NCBI RefSeq assembly: GCF_017348915.1
Contig: NZ_CP071383.1
Coordinates: 2,790,001-2,854,000 of the forward strand
Length of the DNA: 64,000 nucleotides
Reading direction: 5' to 3'
Origin: Leclercia pneumoniae
Lineage (GTDB): Bacteria > Pseudomonadota > Gammaproteobacteria > Enterobacterales > Enterobacteriaceae
Part shown: positions 46,744 to 55,557 of the stretch, in pieces
How the letters are laid out: each line of letters opens with the position of its first letter
Numbering within the stretch: the stretch's first letter is position 1
Notes under the pieces: generated by a model
The model's database searches: none
The model's input: the letters and a program-made list of their open reading frames with translations, nothing else
What the model was told of the DNA's origin: nothing
Program-made: the position numbers and the translations under genes

Positions 46744-48749
46744 TAGTGCTCTCCTTTAGCGGCAGACAGTGCGTTCAGCACCCCTTCGCGACTTAACAGC
46801 GCAGGCAGAATGGTGCCCTGCGGCTGAGCCGGACCATAAATCTGATTAAACGGAACCGCCGCACTCTGACGGCGTGTCAGAAACTGCGAGACAGTATCGG
46901 ATGGTCGACTCCAGTCACCGCGCAGGGCAACCACATCCGGGGCACTCAGTGCCTGTTGTACATCGTCACGCAACAACACATTGTATTTATTGGCTTTACA
47001 GGTTACGCACCAGTCGGCGGTGACATCGACAAAGACCCGTTTATTGGCCGCCAGCGCGTCGGTGATGGCCTGCTCGCTCAACGGCTGCCAGGCAATACGG
47101 TCTTCGACAACGGCACCGGTCGTCTGCGAGGTCAGCCAGTATCCCGACAATGCCATCAGCAGTGCCAGCACGGTGGCGGCAAGGGCGCCGCGTCGCTGGT
47201 AGCGTCGCCAGACTCCCTCCAGCAGGAGCACTAACACCAGCGCCAGTACACCCCACGTCGCCTTACCAATATGCAGCCAGAGCAGCGAGATAAGCCACAC
47301 GGCGGAGCCCAGCATCATCAGCCCCAGCACCACGCGCAGCGTATTCATCCAGCGTCCGGGGCGCGGCAGGCGGCGCGCCAGTCCTGGCCAGGCGGCAATC
47401 GCCAGCCACGGCAAGCTCATACCGATCCCCATGGCGAGGAAGATCCCCCACAGCTGTACCAGCGGCGCCACCAGCGCGACCGACACGGCGGTGCCCAGGA
47501 ACGGTGCGGTGCAGGGAGTGGCGAGTAAGGTGGCGAACGCCCCCTGCCAGAAATGTCCTGCCAGACCGTTGCCGCCTCGCGTGGCCAGCGAGGTGGTAAT
47601 GCCAGAGGGTAAGCGGATTTCAAACAGCCCCAGCAGGCTGGCGCTGAACAGCACCATCACCAGCGCCATAGCGGCGATAAACCACGGATTCTGGAACTGA
47701 ATCCCCCACCCCAGCGCCTGGTTGCTAAGACGCAGAAACGTCATCATCAGCGCCAGTGCTAAAAACGACACCACAATGCCGGCCACCGAGGCGAGAAACT
47801 GGCCGCGTACACGGCTTCTGGTCTGCCCTTCCACCTGCAATACCGAGCCCAGTTTCATCGCCAGGACCGGCAAGACGCAGGGCATCAGGTTGAGGATAAA
47901 CCCGCCCAGCAGCGCCATCGCCAGTACCGGTAAGAGGGACGACGTTGTCACCTCGGCTTCACCAATGGTGGTTTGGCTCTGCTGGGCCAGACCACCGTCG
48001 GCCAGTACCAGTGATAGCGTTTTGCCACGCAGATCGGGCGCCGCCTCACCCCAGCCGTCCGTGACCGGCACGGTCGCGGTCAGCGTTTCGCCCTGAATCT
48101 TAAAGGTCGGGCGCGCAAAATCCGCGTCCTCAATCCCATCGAGATAGAGCGCGGGGGCGTGCCAGCCACCGTCGCGGGTGGCGGTTACCGTCAGTTTGCC
48201 GGGGGCCCAGGCTGCCTTCAGCGAGGAGGTCAGCCCGTCTTCCCGCGGCAGCGTACCCATCGCTTTGGTGAAGTCATAGGTAAACTGACGCTCTGTTGGC
48301 CCACTCAGGTCGAGGGAGAAGGGATAGTCAGTCAGGATACAGACATCGCTACAGGTCGAGAGCGTCAGCACACCGGCCAGGGTGTCCGGCATCTTGCCTT
48401 TCACCACCAGCGGGAAGGTCACGTTACCTTGATAGCCCTGGGTGGCGATCCCCGCCACGTCAAAGCGCTGGGGTGTCGGCCAGTACCACTGCACCGGGAG
48501 CGGCGTTTGCCAGGCAATAGAGGGGGCAATTCCGCCCTCGCCCGGGGATCGCCAGTAGGTTTTCCAGCCCTTTTCCAGGGCTACGTCCAACAGCAGGTGT
48601 GTCTCTCCCGCCTCAGCGGGTTGGGCACGTAGACGCACGCTGGCGTCATCGTTATCGGCAGCGCGCAGCCAGCCGCTATCGGCCGCCCAGCTTACGGGCA
48701 GCCACAGTAATGCCAGGCAGACTAAAAGCCGCCTGAAAACAGTCAACAT
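46743..48749 (-). CDS. scsB: ScsB, DsbD-like membrane electron transporter
   Basis: Inner-membrane reductase of 668 residues that moves electrons from thioredoxin to periplasmic ScsC. It shows a signal peptide, a large periplasmic domain (to about 260), a DsbD-type membrane core (LLGGFILNLMPCVLPVLAMK and TPCTAPFLGTA carrying its two redox cysteines), and a C-terminal thioredoxin domain with VDVTADWCVTCKAN. The ribosome-binding site GGAGA precedes the start. It is 48 bases after scsA. Confidence 0.93.
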   Translation of the reverse strand: MLTVFRRLLVCLALLWLPVSWAADSGWLRAADNDDASVRLRAQPAEAGETHLLLDVALEKGWKTYWRSPGEGGIAPSIAWQTPLPVQWYWPTPQRFDVAGIATQGYQGNVTFPLVVKGKMPDTLAGVLTLSTCSDVCILTDYPFSLDLSGPTERQFTYDFTKAMGTLPREDGLTSSLKAAWAPGKLTVTATRDGGWHAPALYLDGIEDADFARPTFKIQGETLTATVPVTDGWGEAAPDLRGKTLSLVLADGGLAQQSQTTIGEAEVTTSSLLPVLAMALLGGFILNLMPCVLPVLAMKLGSVLQVEGQTRSRVRGQFLASVAGIVVSFLALALMMTFLRLSNQALGWGIQFQNPWFIAAMALVMVLFSASLLGLFEIRLPSGITTSLATRGGNGLAGHFWQGAFATLLATPCTAPFLGTAVSVALVAPLVQLWGIFLAMGIGMSLPWLAIAAWPGLARRLPRPGRWMNTLRVVLGLMMLGSAVWLISLLWLHIGKATWGVLALVLVLLLEGVWRRYQRRGALAATVLALLMALSGYWLTSQTTGAVVEDRIAWQPLSEQAITDALAANKRVFVDVTADWCVTCKANKYNVLLRDDVQQALSAPDVVALRGDWSRPSDTVSQFLTRRQSAAVPFNQIYGPAQPQGTILPALLSREGVLNALSAAKGEH

Positions 48750-48797
48750 AGATTTTCTCCGTAAATGATTAATTAACCTGGAATAACAGGTGATTAA

Positions 48798-49142
48798 TCA
48801 CTCACGGAAGACGCATAAGCGGAGATGCACCCTGAGCCGGGGCGGAGAGATAACGCGAGGAGGCCAACGCCGTTGATGCCTGACCGGCTGAGGAGTGAGG
48901 ACGACCATCAGCAACGCCAGGGCAAAGAGCGCACCTTCAAACATAATAGGTGGCGATGCCAGCAAGGATTTGGCACTCAGTTCACAAGAGGTGACAGGCG
49001 GTTCAACGTCGGACTGCTGGGTAACGAGCGGAGCTTTCATCGCCAGCGCGTGCAGGCTTGCCATGCGCTGTGCGCTGCAAACCAGCACCACCAGACATGC
49101 AAGCACTACTAATAATATCGCTTTCCGCTGCTGCTTGATCAT
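48798..49142 (-). CDS. scsA: ScsA, small copper-sensitivity suppressor protein
   Basis: A 114-residue small membrane or secreted protein at the scsA position upstream of scsBCD. The N-terminal helix (about 6-24) and a second hydrophobic stretch (MFEGALFALALLMVVL) flank the motif SCELSAKSLLASPP, also seen in Salmonella ScsA (120 residues). The C-terminus is arginine-rich. I chose the ATG at 49142 because the GGGG ribosome-binding site then has five-base spacing; the ATG at 49145 is only two bases away from it. The function is not known beyond copper tolerance. Confidence 0.8.
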   Translation of the reverse strand: MIKQQRKAILLVVLACLVVLVCSAQRMASLHALAMKAPLVTQQSDVEPPVTSCELSAKSLLASPPIMFEGALFALALLMVVLTPQPVRHQRRWPPRVISPPRLRVHLRLCVFRE

Positions 49143-49224
49143 CATTGCCCCTTTATTCACGACGCTTATATTAACGGGCTTAAACCATTTGGCAACGATA
49201 ATGCTGTAAAGAAGTTTAGAGAAC

Positions 49225-49248
49225 CGCTGCACCCTGACGGGTGCAGCG
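49225..49248 (-). terminator. Terminator-like hairpin after etk
   Basis: A perfect 10-base stem, CGCTGCACCC with GGGTGCAGCG, and a TGAC loop lie six bases after the etk stop. A weak T-rich stretch follows on the minus strand. It separates etk from scsA. Confidence 0.7.
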
Positions 49249-49254
49249 ATAGGA

Positions 49255-51456
49255 TCAGGGATGCGCGGTTTTACTGTGCTGCGGGTCTTTGCTCTTTGAC
49301 GCGGTATAGGCATAGGCGTCGTAGCCGGTGCTGTAGTGGTTAACCAGAGATTTGACCACGTCGTTAAGTATCGCCCCTTTGATGTTCACCCCCATCTGTT
49401 CGAGACGACGGACGCTGGTGACCATCTCCTTCACGCTGGTGATGTTATGGCGCGCCACCAGCAGCGTCGAGGCGGCCATACGCCCGACCATGGCGGCATC
49501 GGTGACCGCCAGAATCGGCGGCGTATCGACAATCACCATATCGTAATTCTCGCTGGCCCAGTGCATAAAGGCCTTGAAGCGCGAGTGCATCAACAGTTCG
49601 GAGGGGTTCGGCGGATAATATCCGCAGGTGACCACATCGAAATGACCGTCCTCGTAGGTCTGCACCGCCTCGTCGAAGGCGATTTTGCCAGACAACAGTT
49701 CAGAGAGCCCGCGCTCGTTTTGTAGCGCAAAAATGTTATGGACATAACCCTTACGCATATCCGCATCAACGAAGAGGACACGTCCGCCAATCTGCGCAAC
49801 CAACGCCGCCAGCGAGGTACTGACCAGCGTTTTACCGCAATCCTGCGAGGGGCCACTGAACATCAGGATGTTATTATCAGCGTCCATCATTGCAAAGTGC
49901 AGGCTGGTGCGCAGACCGCGTATCGCCTCAACAAAGATGTCCAGCGGCTTGTCGACCGGCAAAAAGGGAACATTAACAATTTTATGCCGGGTACGGTTAC
50001 GCCAGAAATCAAAGCTACGCAGATGCGTTTTACTGCTCAGCCATTCTGAACGGGGCAGCGTTGCGTAGACGGTAATGCCCTGGTTTTCGAGTTGCTCCGG
50101 CGAAATAATCCCCTGGCGAATTGCGCTACGTGCCAGTATACCTCCCGAGGAGATCAGCAACCCGAGCAGGGTGGCAAGAACAACAATCAACCCTTTGCGC
50201 GGCTGCACGGGGTCAGGCTGCGCGACCGCCGAATCGATAATACGGACATTGCCGATCGTGCTGGAACGAGAGATATCCAGCTCCTGCTGACGGGTAAGCA
50301 GTTGCAGGTAGATCGCGCGCCCCGAATCCACGTCCCGACTCAGCCGTAAAATCTCCTGCTGGGTGGATGGCATCGTTCCGACCCGCTTATTCAACCGCTC
50401 ACGCTCCTTTTCCAGCGTAGCCCGTTTGTCCCGTAGCGCACGATAAGTAGGGTGATTCTTTTTGAAGTGCTGTGAAACTTCCGCCTCGCGGAAGGTCAGT
50501 TCGTTCAGTTGATTATCGACATTGACAATCTGCTCAAGGACCGATTTAGCCTCCAGCGACAGATCCACCGAATCCCGCTTTTTGCGGTAGTTGTTCAGGC
50601 GACCCTCCGCTTCATCCAGCTCTCCGCGCACCTTCGGCAACTGTCGCTTCAGGAAGGCGAGACTTTGTGAATCCTGCGCGGCCTGACGGTCGATATTCTG
50701 CTGCAGATAATTATTGGCAATTTGATTTAGCGTAGCCGCAATGGCGTCTCGCTCAGGACCGGTTAAACTGAGTTCCAGTACCCCACTCTCTTTGCCCTTT
50801 TCGACCACACTAAAGCGTTTCGACAAGACGTTGATCGCCTCAAGCTGCGTTTTCTGGCTGATTTTAAAGCGAGTACCGACCGGGGCGCGCAATTCACGCA
50901 CCCGCAGCGCGACGCCCGCTTTCTGCACCAGTTTCCCCGGGGTGCCATGCACGTTGATATCAATGCCTTCGAGCAGGAACTCGCCATTTTTCCCGGCGGT
51001 CAGGGTCAGGGGGGAGTGCCTGGAGGGCAACATCAGCCAGTCGAGCTTCAGCACGGGCTTCTCCTGGCCTGTCAGCCGGGCCAGACCATTGCCAATGAGC
51101 GGGAAACGCACCGGGACGATCTCATCGCGCAGGCGTAAATCATCGACGGTTTTACCCAGAATCATCCGCGATTTCAGCAGCTGGATTTCTGCCGTCGAGT
51201 CTGGTGAGGCATCCCCCGACAGCTGAGTGATCGATTTAAGGAGATTATTTTGCTGCTTTTGTTCAATTTGAATGATCGCATCGGCGATATAGACCGGCGA
51301 GGCAAAGAGTGCATACAGCAGACCGCAGGTTGCGCAGAGCAGCGTGAAACTCAATATACAAACGCGATGATCGATCAATTCGCTGAGCAGGCGAGCCAGA
51401 TCCAGCTCCTGGGTTTCCATCCCGTAGCCAGACTGATTTACTGTTTTTGACGACAT
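49255..51456 (-). CDS. etk: Etk/Wzc-type tyrosine autokinase, second copy
   Basis: BY-kinase/co-polymerase of 733 residues, closer to E. coli Etk (726) than to Wzc. It has the Wzz domain with a first helix near 33-55, coiled coil, and a second helix near 430-450. The P-loop is SGPSQDCGKTLVS with Lys542, Walker A' is LFVDADMRKGY, and Walker B is MVIVDTPPILAVTDA. The C-terminal tail has four tyrosines (708, 712, 715, 717), fewer than usual. Etk in E. coli serves group 4 capsule and polymyxin resistance. It overlaps etp by 18 bases at the annotated start. Confidence 0.92.
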   Translation of the reverse strand: MSSKTVNQSGYGMETQELDLARLLSELIDHRVCILSFTLLCATCGLLYALFASPVYIADAIIQIEQKQQNNLLKSITQLSGDASPDSTAEIQLLKSRMILGKTVDDLRLRDEIVPVRFPLIGNGLARLTGQEKPVLKLDWLMLPSRHSPLTLTAGKNGEFLLEGIDINVHGTPGKLVQKAGVALRVRELRAPVGTRFKISQKTQLEAINVLSKRFSVVEKGKESGVLELSLTGPERDAIAATLNQIANNYLQQNIDRQAAQDSQSLAFLKRQLPKVRGELDEAEGRLNNYRKKRDSVDLSLEAKSVLEQIVNVDNQLNELTFREAEVSQHFKKNHPTYRALRDKRATLEKERERLNKRVGTMPSTQQEILRLSRDVDSGRAIYLQLLTRQQELDISRSSTIGNVRIIDSAVAQPDPVQPRKGLIVVLATLLGLLISSGGILARSAIRQGIISPEQLENQGITVYATLPRSEWLSSKTHLRSFDFWRNRTRHKIVNVPFLPVDKPLDIFVEAIRGLRTSLHFAMMDADNNILMFSGPSQDCGKTLVSTSLAALVAQIGGRVLFVDADMRKGYVHNIFALQNERGLSELLSGKIAFDEAVQTYEDGHFDVVTCGYYPPNPSELLMHSRFKAFMHWASENYDMVIVDTPPILAVTDAAMVGRMAASTLLVARHNITSVKEMVTSVRRLEQMGVNIKGAILNDVVKSLVNHYSTGYDAYAYTASKSKDPQHSKTAHP

Positions 51457-51905
51457 GTTGGTAATCCCTTAACTGTGAGCCGGCTGGCCCATTCCTGACT
51501 CGCCTCGCTTAACAGGTGAAAAACATACTCAAACGCATCCCGGCTCTGGCCGAACGGGTCCGGGATCTCCTGTCCCCCCTGCCATTTACCATACAGTAGC
51601 GCTTTGCCGCGCACCTCCGGCGCGATTTGCGAGATGCGGTTGATTTGCGCCTGCTCCATCGCAAGAATCAGATCGTGCTGCTTAAGCATGGGGGCGGTGA
51701 CTACGCGCGCGACATGATCAGCAAGCGAAATGCCATGCGCCGCCGCCACTGCGAGCGCCTGAGGGTGAACGGGCCGTCCGTTCAATCCACTGATGCCTGC
51801 CGAGCTGACGGCGATCTCAGGCATCTTCTGCTGTAAAAGCCCCTCCCCCATCGGGGAGCGGCAGATGTTTCCTGTACACACCACCAGAATGGTTTTGATC
51901 CGCAT
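51438..51905 (-). CDS. etp: Etp low-molecular-weight tyrosine phosphatase
   Basis: Phosphatase partner of Etk, 155 residues. It has VVCTGNICRSPMGE (Cys10, Arg16) and general acid Asp116 in IPDPFGQS. The ATG at 51905 shares a base with the gfcE stop (TAATG), supporting that start over a GTG at 51914. It is a paralogue of Wzb. The N-terminal residues and loops differ enough that the two are not a recent duplication. Confidence 0.92.
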   Translation of the reverse strand: MRIKTILVVCTGNICRSPMGEGLLQQKMPEIAVSSAGISGLNGRPVHPQALAVAAAHGISLADHVARVVTAPMLKQHDLILAMEQAQINRISQIAPEVRGKALLYGKWQGGQEIPDPFGQSRDAFEYVFHLLSEASQEWASRLTVKGLPTCRQKQ

Positions 51906-53041
51906 TATGGCCACGTCCTGATGGAATGAACGGTTTCAGTCAGATCGTGGATACCGGTGATTGTCGGTACCAGCTGTTTCACGACGCGGTTCCAGCGAGC
52001 CAATGGCGCCGTAGTGACATAGACGATGTCGTAAGGCTGCAGCTCAAACTCCGTGGCCAGAACCATGGCCGACGCGTCGCGCGCTTTCAGCTGATAGATA
52101 TTGGCAATTTTGCTCCCGGGCTTTTTCTCAGTCGTCGAGCGAATCACAAAAATGCCGGTAGCATCCGCCAGATCCTGGTTAATACCGCCCGCATTACCCA
52201 GGGCTTCCGCCAGGGTCATACCGCTGCGATCCATCTTCAGCGTGCTCTGTTTCACCACTTCCCCCATCACAAAGACCTTGAGGGCATCATTACGTGGAAT
52301 AAAGAGGATATCGCCGGCGCTAAGCAGCCGGTTCTGACTGAGATCGCCATGCTGCATTAACGCATAGAGGGAAATCACGGAATCTTTGCCGTCATGGGTC
52401 AGCACCACGTTTCGCCAGTCGGCATCCGCAGAGAGACCGCCTGCCGCGTTAATGGCATCCATCACGGTCAGCGGAATATTGGTGATAGGCTGTTGGCCCG
52501 ATTTTGCGACTTCACCCGTGACATAGGCTTTTTGCGAGCGAAACGCCGCGACGCTGACGTCAACCTGTGGGCTTTCGATCACCCGCTCCAGCCGTCGGGT
52601 GATCTCACTGCGCACCTCTGCCAGCGTTTTCCCGGCTACGTGCAGCTTGCCAACGTAGGGATAAAAGAGAGTACCATCCGCCCCTACCCAGTTGCCGGTA
52701 TCGCTGGCGCTACGATATTGCCCGGCAGGCGTGGTGAGCTCCGGGTGATCCCATACGGTGATCATCAGAATGTCACCGGTACCGATCCGGTACTCCCACT
52801 TTTTAAGCTGTTCGTCGAGTCCAGGATTTGCCTGAGATTTCAGGCTGGCTGGACGCAACTGTTCAATCACAGAAGGGGTAAGTGGCCATATTTCGACTTT
52901 TTTGCTTATATCGTCGGAGGAATCAACGGTGTGGGCTATCTTTTTCCCATTCGTTTTAAGATGTTGCCCCGGAATATTAACGCAGCCTGTTAACAACCCT
53001 GTTGTAATAAGTAAAGTCCATATCCGTATTTTAGCTTTCAT
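51905..53041 (-). CDS. gfcE: GfcE (YccZ), outer-membrane polysaccharide export lipoprotein
   Basis: Wza-type translocon of 378 residues with lipobox LLTGC (Cys20). The Poly_export region ([30 protein letters not shown]) and the segment [35 protein letters not shown] match E. coli GfcE rather than Wza. The end [27 protein letters not shown] is also GfcE-like. It heads gfcE-etp-etk. The other group 4 capsule genes gfcABCD are not adjacent; the upstream 459 bases hold no gene. Confidence 0.93.
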   Translation of the reverse strand: MKAKIRIWTLLITTGLLTGCVNIPGQHLKTNGKKIAHTVDSSDDISKKVEIWPLTPSVIEQLRPASLKSQANPGLDEQLKKWEYRIGTGDILMITVWDHPELTTPAGQYRSASDTGNWVGADGTLFYPYVGKLHVAGKTLAEVRSEITRRLERVIESPQVDVSVAAFRSQKAYVTGEVAKSGQQPITNIPLTVMDAINAAGGLSADADWRNVVLTHDGKDSVISLYALMQHGDLSQNRLLSAGDILFIPRNDALKVFVMGEVVKQSTLKMDRSGMTLAEALGNAGGINQDLADATGIFVIRSTTEKKPGSKIANIYQLKARDASAMVLATEFELQPYDIVYVTTAPLARWNRVVKQLVPTITGIHDLTETVHSIRTWP

Positions 53042-53500
53042 TAATAATGACGCCCTGAAATTAATGTTGATACACCCGACAAGCCTGGCATTGCTGATTT
53101 TTTTAATAACTAATTAATATTTATAGATTTATGAGGCATCGAAACGGTATTATCCGTCCGACGAAAGTATGCTGATATTATCTGAAATATAAGCAGTGAG
53201 GAAAATCCAATAACCTTCCAGGCATTTTAAACGCTGTGCTACAAAATTAACACAGCGTGTGCGCTCTATTACTGGATAACTGCTTCAGATTCGGAATTCA
53301 TTAATAAAGCAATACAAATAATTATTACTATTCTTAATGCAATTCATGCGACCGATAATTAGCGACCGCGCCTGGCGGCCAAAAGTACGGTTTTGTTACA
53401 TTTTTTCTCTGACGCGCCAGCAGGCGAAACTTGAGATAGACTGTCGGTTGAGTAATAACTGATGTCGCGTCACAGCAAAGCGTTAAGAACTGGAGAAAAA
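53042..53500. other. gfcE/rcnB divergent AT-rich intergenic region
   Basis: This 459-base gap is strikingly AT-rich and separates the divergent gfcE and rcnB genes. It has no JUMPstart or ops motif, unlike the wza leader. It contains a perfect 8-base inverted repeat (53231-53258) and AT-rich promoter-like stretches on both sides. No coding sequence is evident. Confidence 0.55.
53231..53258. repeat. Inverted repeat in the gfcE upstream region
   Basis: ACGCTGTG and CACAGCGT form a perfect inverted repeat separated by 12 bases. It may be an operator for gfcE or rcnB, or a transcript hairpin. No family is recognised. Confidence 0.35.
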
Positions 53501-53833
53501 ATGAACAAAGGTAAAGTACTGCTTCTGGGCACATTACTGTCTCTGGCGAGCACAGCATTTATTGCGCCTCTGGCCGTTGCGGCCCCTGGTGGCATCCAGG
53601 CCTATGAGGAGCAGGAGTTTATTGCCGATTTCACCAAATACAAAATTGGCGATTTTGCCCCCGCGCAATACCAGACCCCGGAATACACCATTAAACAGTA
53701 CAATCTGCGCAACTTGCCTGCGCCCGATGCCGGCACGCACTGGACTTACATGGGTGAGAACTACGTACTGATTGGCGATACCGATGGCAAAATCTACAAA
53801 GCCTACAACGGTGACATCTTCTACCATCGTTAA
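53501..53833 (+). CDS. rcnB: RcnB-family periplasmic protein
   Basis: Small secreted protein of 110 residues, related to E. coli RcnB, which tunes nickel and cobalt efflux by RcnA from the periplasm. It has a signal peptide cleaved near AVAA (residue 25). The family core is YEEQEFIADFTKYKIGDFAP ... YTIKQYNLRNLPAPDAGTHWTYMGENYVLI, followed by the GKIYKAYNGDIFYHR end. The AGGAGA-like ribosome-binding site GGAG is 10 bases before ATG. No rcnA efflux pump or rcnR regulator is next to it, so the assignment is at family level. A GNAT gene follows after 4 bases. Confidence 0.88.
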   Translation: MNKGKVLLLGTLLSLASTAFIAPLAVAAPGGIQAYEEQEFIADFTKYKIGDFAPAQYQTPEYTIKQYNLRNLPAPDAGTHWTYMGENYVLIGDTDGKIYKAYNGDIFYHR

Positions 53834-53837
53834 GCCC

Positions 53838-54266
53838 GTGAAAATTCGTCCCTGGCAGGAGAGTGACCGCCCTTTCCTGCGCACGCTCTACCTCCACGCC
53901 CGTCGCGCTGCCTGGCCATGGCTTGATGACAGCGCCTGGCGTCTTGAGGATTTCGATGCCGCCACGCTTAATGAGCAGATTTGGGTGGCGATTGACGCGG
54001 GTCACCGGGTAGGTTTTGCCTCAGTGGCGGTCAATGACAATTTCCTGCACTGCCTGTTTGTCGATCCCCATTTTCAGGGTCAGGGGGTAGGTAAAGCCTT
54101 GCTCGAACATGTTCAGCAAACGTTTACCAGCACCGGTGCATTGAAATGTCTGGTGAAGAACAGTCGTGCCGTGGAATTTTACCAGCGCCAGGGGTGGCAT
54201 ATTGAAGCGACGGGAGCGTCGCCGGACGGTGAGTATTATCTGATGCACTACAGGCTGCCCGGTTAG
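53838..54266 (+). CDS. GNAT-family N-acetyltransferase
   Basis: Acetyl-CoA-dependent acetyltransferase of unknown substrate, 142 residues. The acetyl-CoA loop HCLFVDPHFQGQGVGKALLEHV (QGQGVGKA) and the C-terminal NSRAVEFYQRQGW motif are typical. I chose the GTG at 53838 (VKIRPWQESDRPFL); an upstream ATG at 53772 would lie inside rcnB. The four-base gap to rcnB suggests co-transcription. A hairpin GGCTGCCC/GGGCAGCC overlaps its stop codon. Confidence 0.85.
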   Translation: MKIRPWQESDRPFLRTLYLHARRAAWPWLDDSAWRLEDFDAATLNEQIWVAIDAGHRVGFASVAVNDNFLHCLFVDPHFQGQGVGKALLEHVQQTFTSTGALKCLVKNSRAVEFYQRQGWHIEATGASPDGEYYLMHYRLPG

Positions 54267-54273
54267 GGCAGCC
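54253..54273. terminator. Hairpin at the GNAT/mrp convergent junction
   Basis: GGCTGCCC pairs perfectly with GGGCAGCC over a 5-base loop, and includes the GNAT stop codon. It lies between two convergent genes; a T run is short. Confidence 0.55.
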
Positions 54274-54281
54274 CGCTGATT

Positions 54282-55391
54282 TTAGACCGCGCGGAACGCG
54301 ATTTCACTCGGGATAACGTCACCCTGCCAGTAGAGCTGCGCCGCAACGCGCCCCGCCAGCTGGCGATACATATCCGCAAACTCGCTAGCCGGACGGCTCA
54401 CGACCGTTGGCTTGCCGCTGTCGAGATCCTCACGCAGCGTGATGTGTAACGGCATCTGTCCCAGCAGTTGAGTGTGATACTGTTCAGCCAGTTTTTCTGC
54501 GCCCCCGGTCCCGAAGATAGGCTCATGATGCCCGCAGTTGCTGCAGATGTGCATGCTCATGTTCTCAACGATACCCAGCACCGGCACTTCCACTTTCTCG
54601 AACATCACGATGCCTTTTTTAGCATCGATAAGCGCGATGTCCTGCGGTGTGGTCACCACAACCGCCCCGGTGACCGGGATGTTCTGCGCCAGAGTTAACT
54701 GAATGTCCCCGGTACCCGGCGGCATATCCAGGACCAGATAATCCAGATCCGGCCACATGGTCTCTTGTAACATCTGCATCAGGGCTTTACTGGCCATCGG
54801 ACCGCGCCACACCATGGCGTTGTCGTCAGTTACCAGGTAACCGATAGAGTTTGTCGCCAGTCCGTGCGCCATGATCGGCGCCATATGGGTGCCATCCGGC
54901 GACGTTGGGCGCTGGTTTTCTGCTCCCAGCATGTTCGGGATCGATGGGCCATAAATATCCGCATCCAGGATGCCCACTTTTGCCCCTTCTGCGGCTAGCG
55001 CCAGCGCCAGGTTTACCGCGGTAGAGGATTTCCCTACCCCGCCCTTGCCGGAACTAACCGCAATGATATTTTTCACGCCGTTAACGCCCGGATGGTTTTT
55101 CACGCGCTTGAGGGTGGCGATGCTGTGCGACAACTTCCAGTCAATCGCTTTTGCGCCAGTAATGCGCAGCAGCTCAGAGCTGGTCTGCTCTTTCAGCGTT
55201 TCGAAAGCGCTGCGCCAGATAAATGGCATTTGCAGCTCAATGTGCAGCGTCTCATCCAGCCACGCTACATGGTGCAGCGCTTTCAGCGTGGTGAGATTGT
55301 GTTTCAGGGTTGGATGCTGAAAATTTGCCAGCGTCCCGGCGACCATTGCTCGTAAGGCTTCCGGTGATTTGGCCTGGGATTGAGAACTCAT
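54282..55391 (-). CDS. mrp: Mrp (ApbC), iron-sulphur cluster carrier ATPase
   Basis: Cytosolic P-loop ATPase that binds and transfers [4Fe-4S] clusters. The ATG at 55391 (MSSQSQAKSPEAL) gives 369 residues, the E. coli length. An N-terminal MIP18-like domain (about 1-95) precedes the deviant Walker A GKGGVGKS at 115-122. The CxxC cluster site is in MHICSNCGHHEP. It is divergent from metG, as in E. coli. Confidence 0.96.
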   Translation of the reverse strand: MSSQSQAKSPEALRAMVAGTLANFQHPTLKHNLTTLKALHHVAWLDETLHIELQMPFIWRSAFETLKEQTSSELLRITGAKAIDWKLSHSIATLKRVKNHPGVNGVKNIIAVSSGKGGVGKSSTAVNLALALAAEGAKVGILDADIYGPSIPNMLGAENQRPTSPDGTHMAPIMAHGLATNSIGYLVTDDNAMVWRGPMASKALMQMLQETMWPDLDYLVLDMPPGTGDIQLTLAQNIPVTGAVVVTTPQDIALIDAKKGIVMFEKVEVPVLGIVENMSMHICSNCGHHEPIFGTGGAEKLAEQYHTQLLGQMPLHITLREDLDSGKPTVVSRPASEFADMYRQLAGRVAAQLYWQGDVIPSEIAFRAV

Positions 55392-55557
55392 CCCGACTCC
55401 TTTGTTGTAGTTCTGAAATAGCATGCGTAGAGCCTAAGTTTACCCTACAGGCCACAATTATTCATTTATGGATTGATGCCCTTATTTCTTGGCGTAGTTA
55501 TTCCCTTTCGGGTAACATCAAACCCCCTTTTCACAGTTAAAAGAAGTAATGCTTACT

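Noticed and set aside
49143..49254. CpxR-type GTAAA repeat before scsA
   Set aside because: Only one clear GTAAA half (with GTTTA near it) is present, so the site is not supported.
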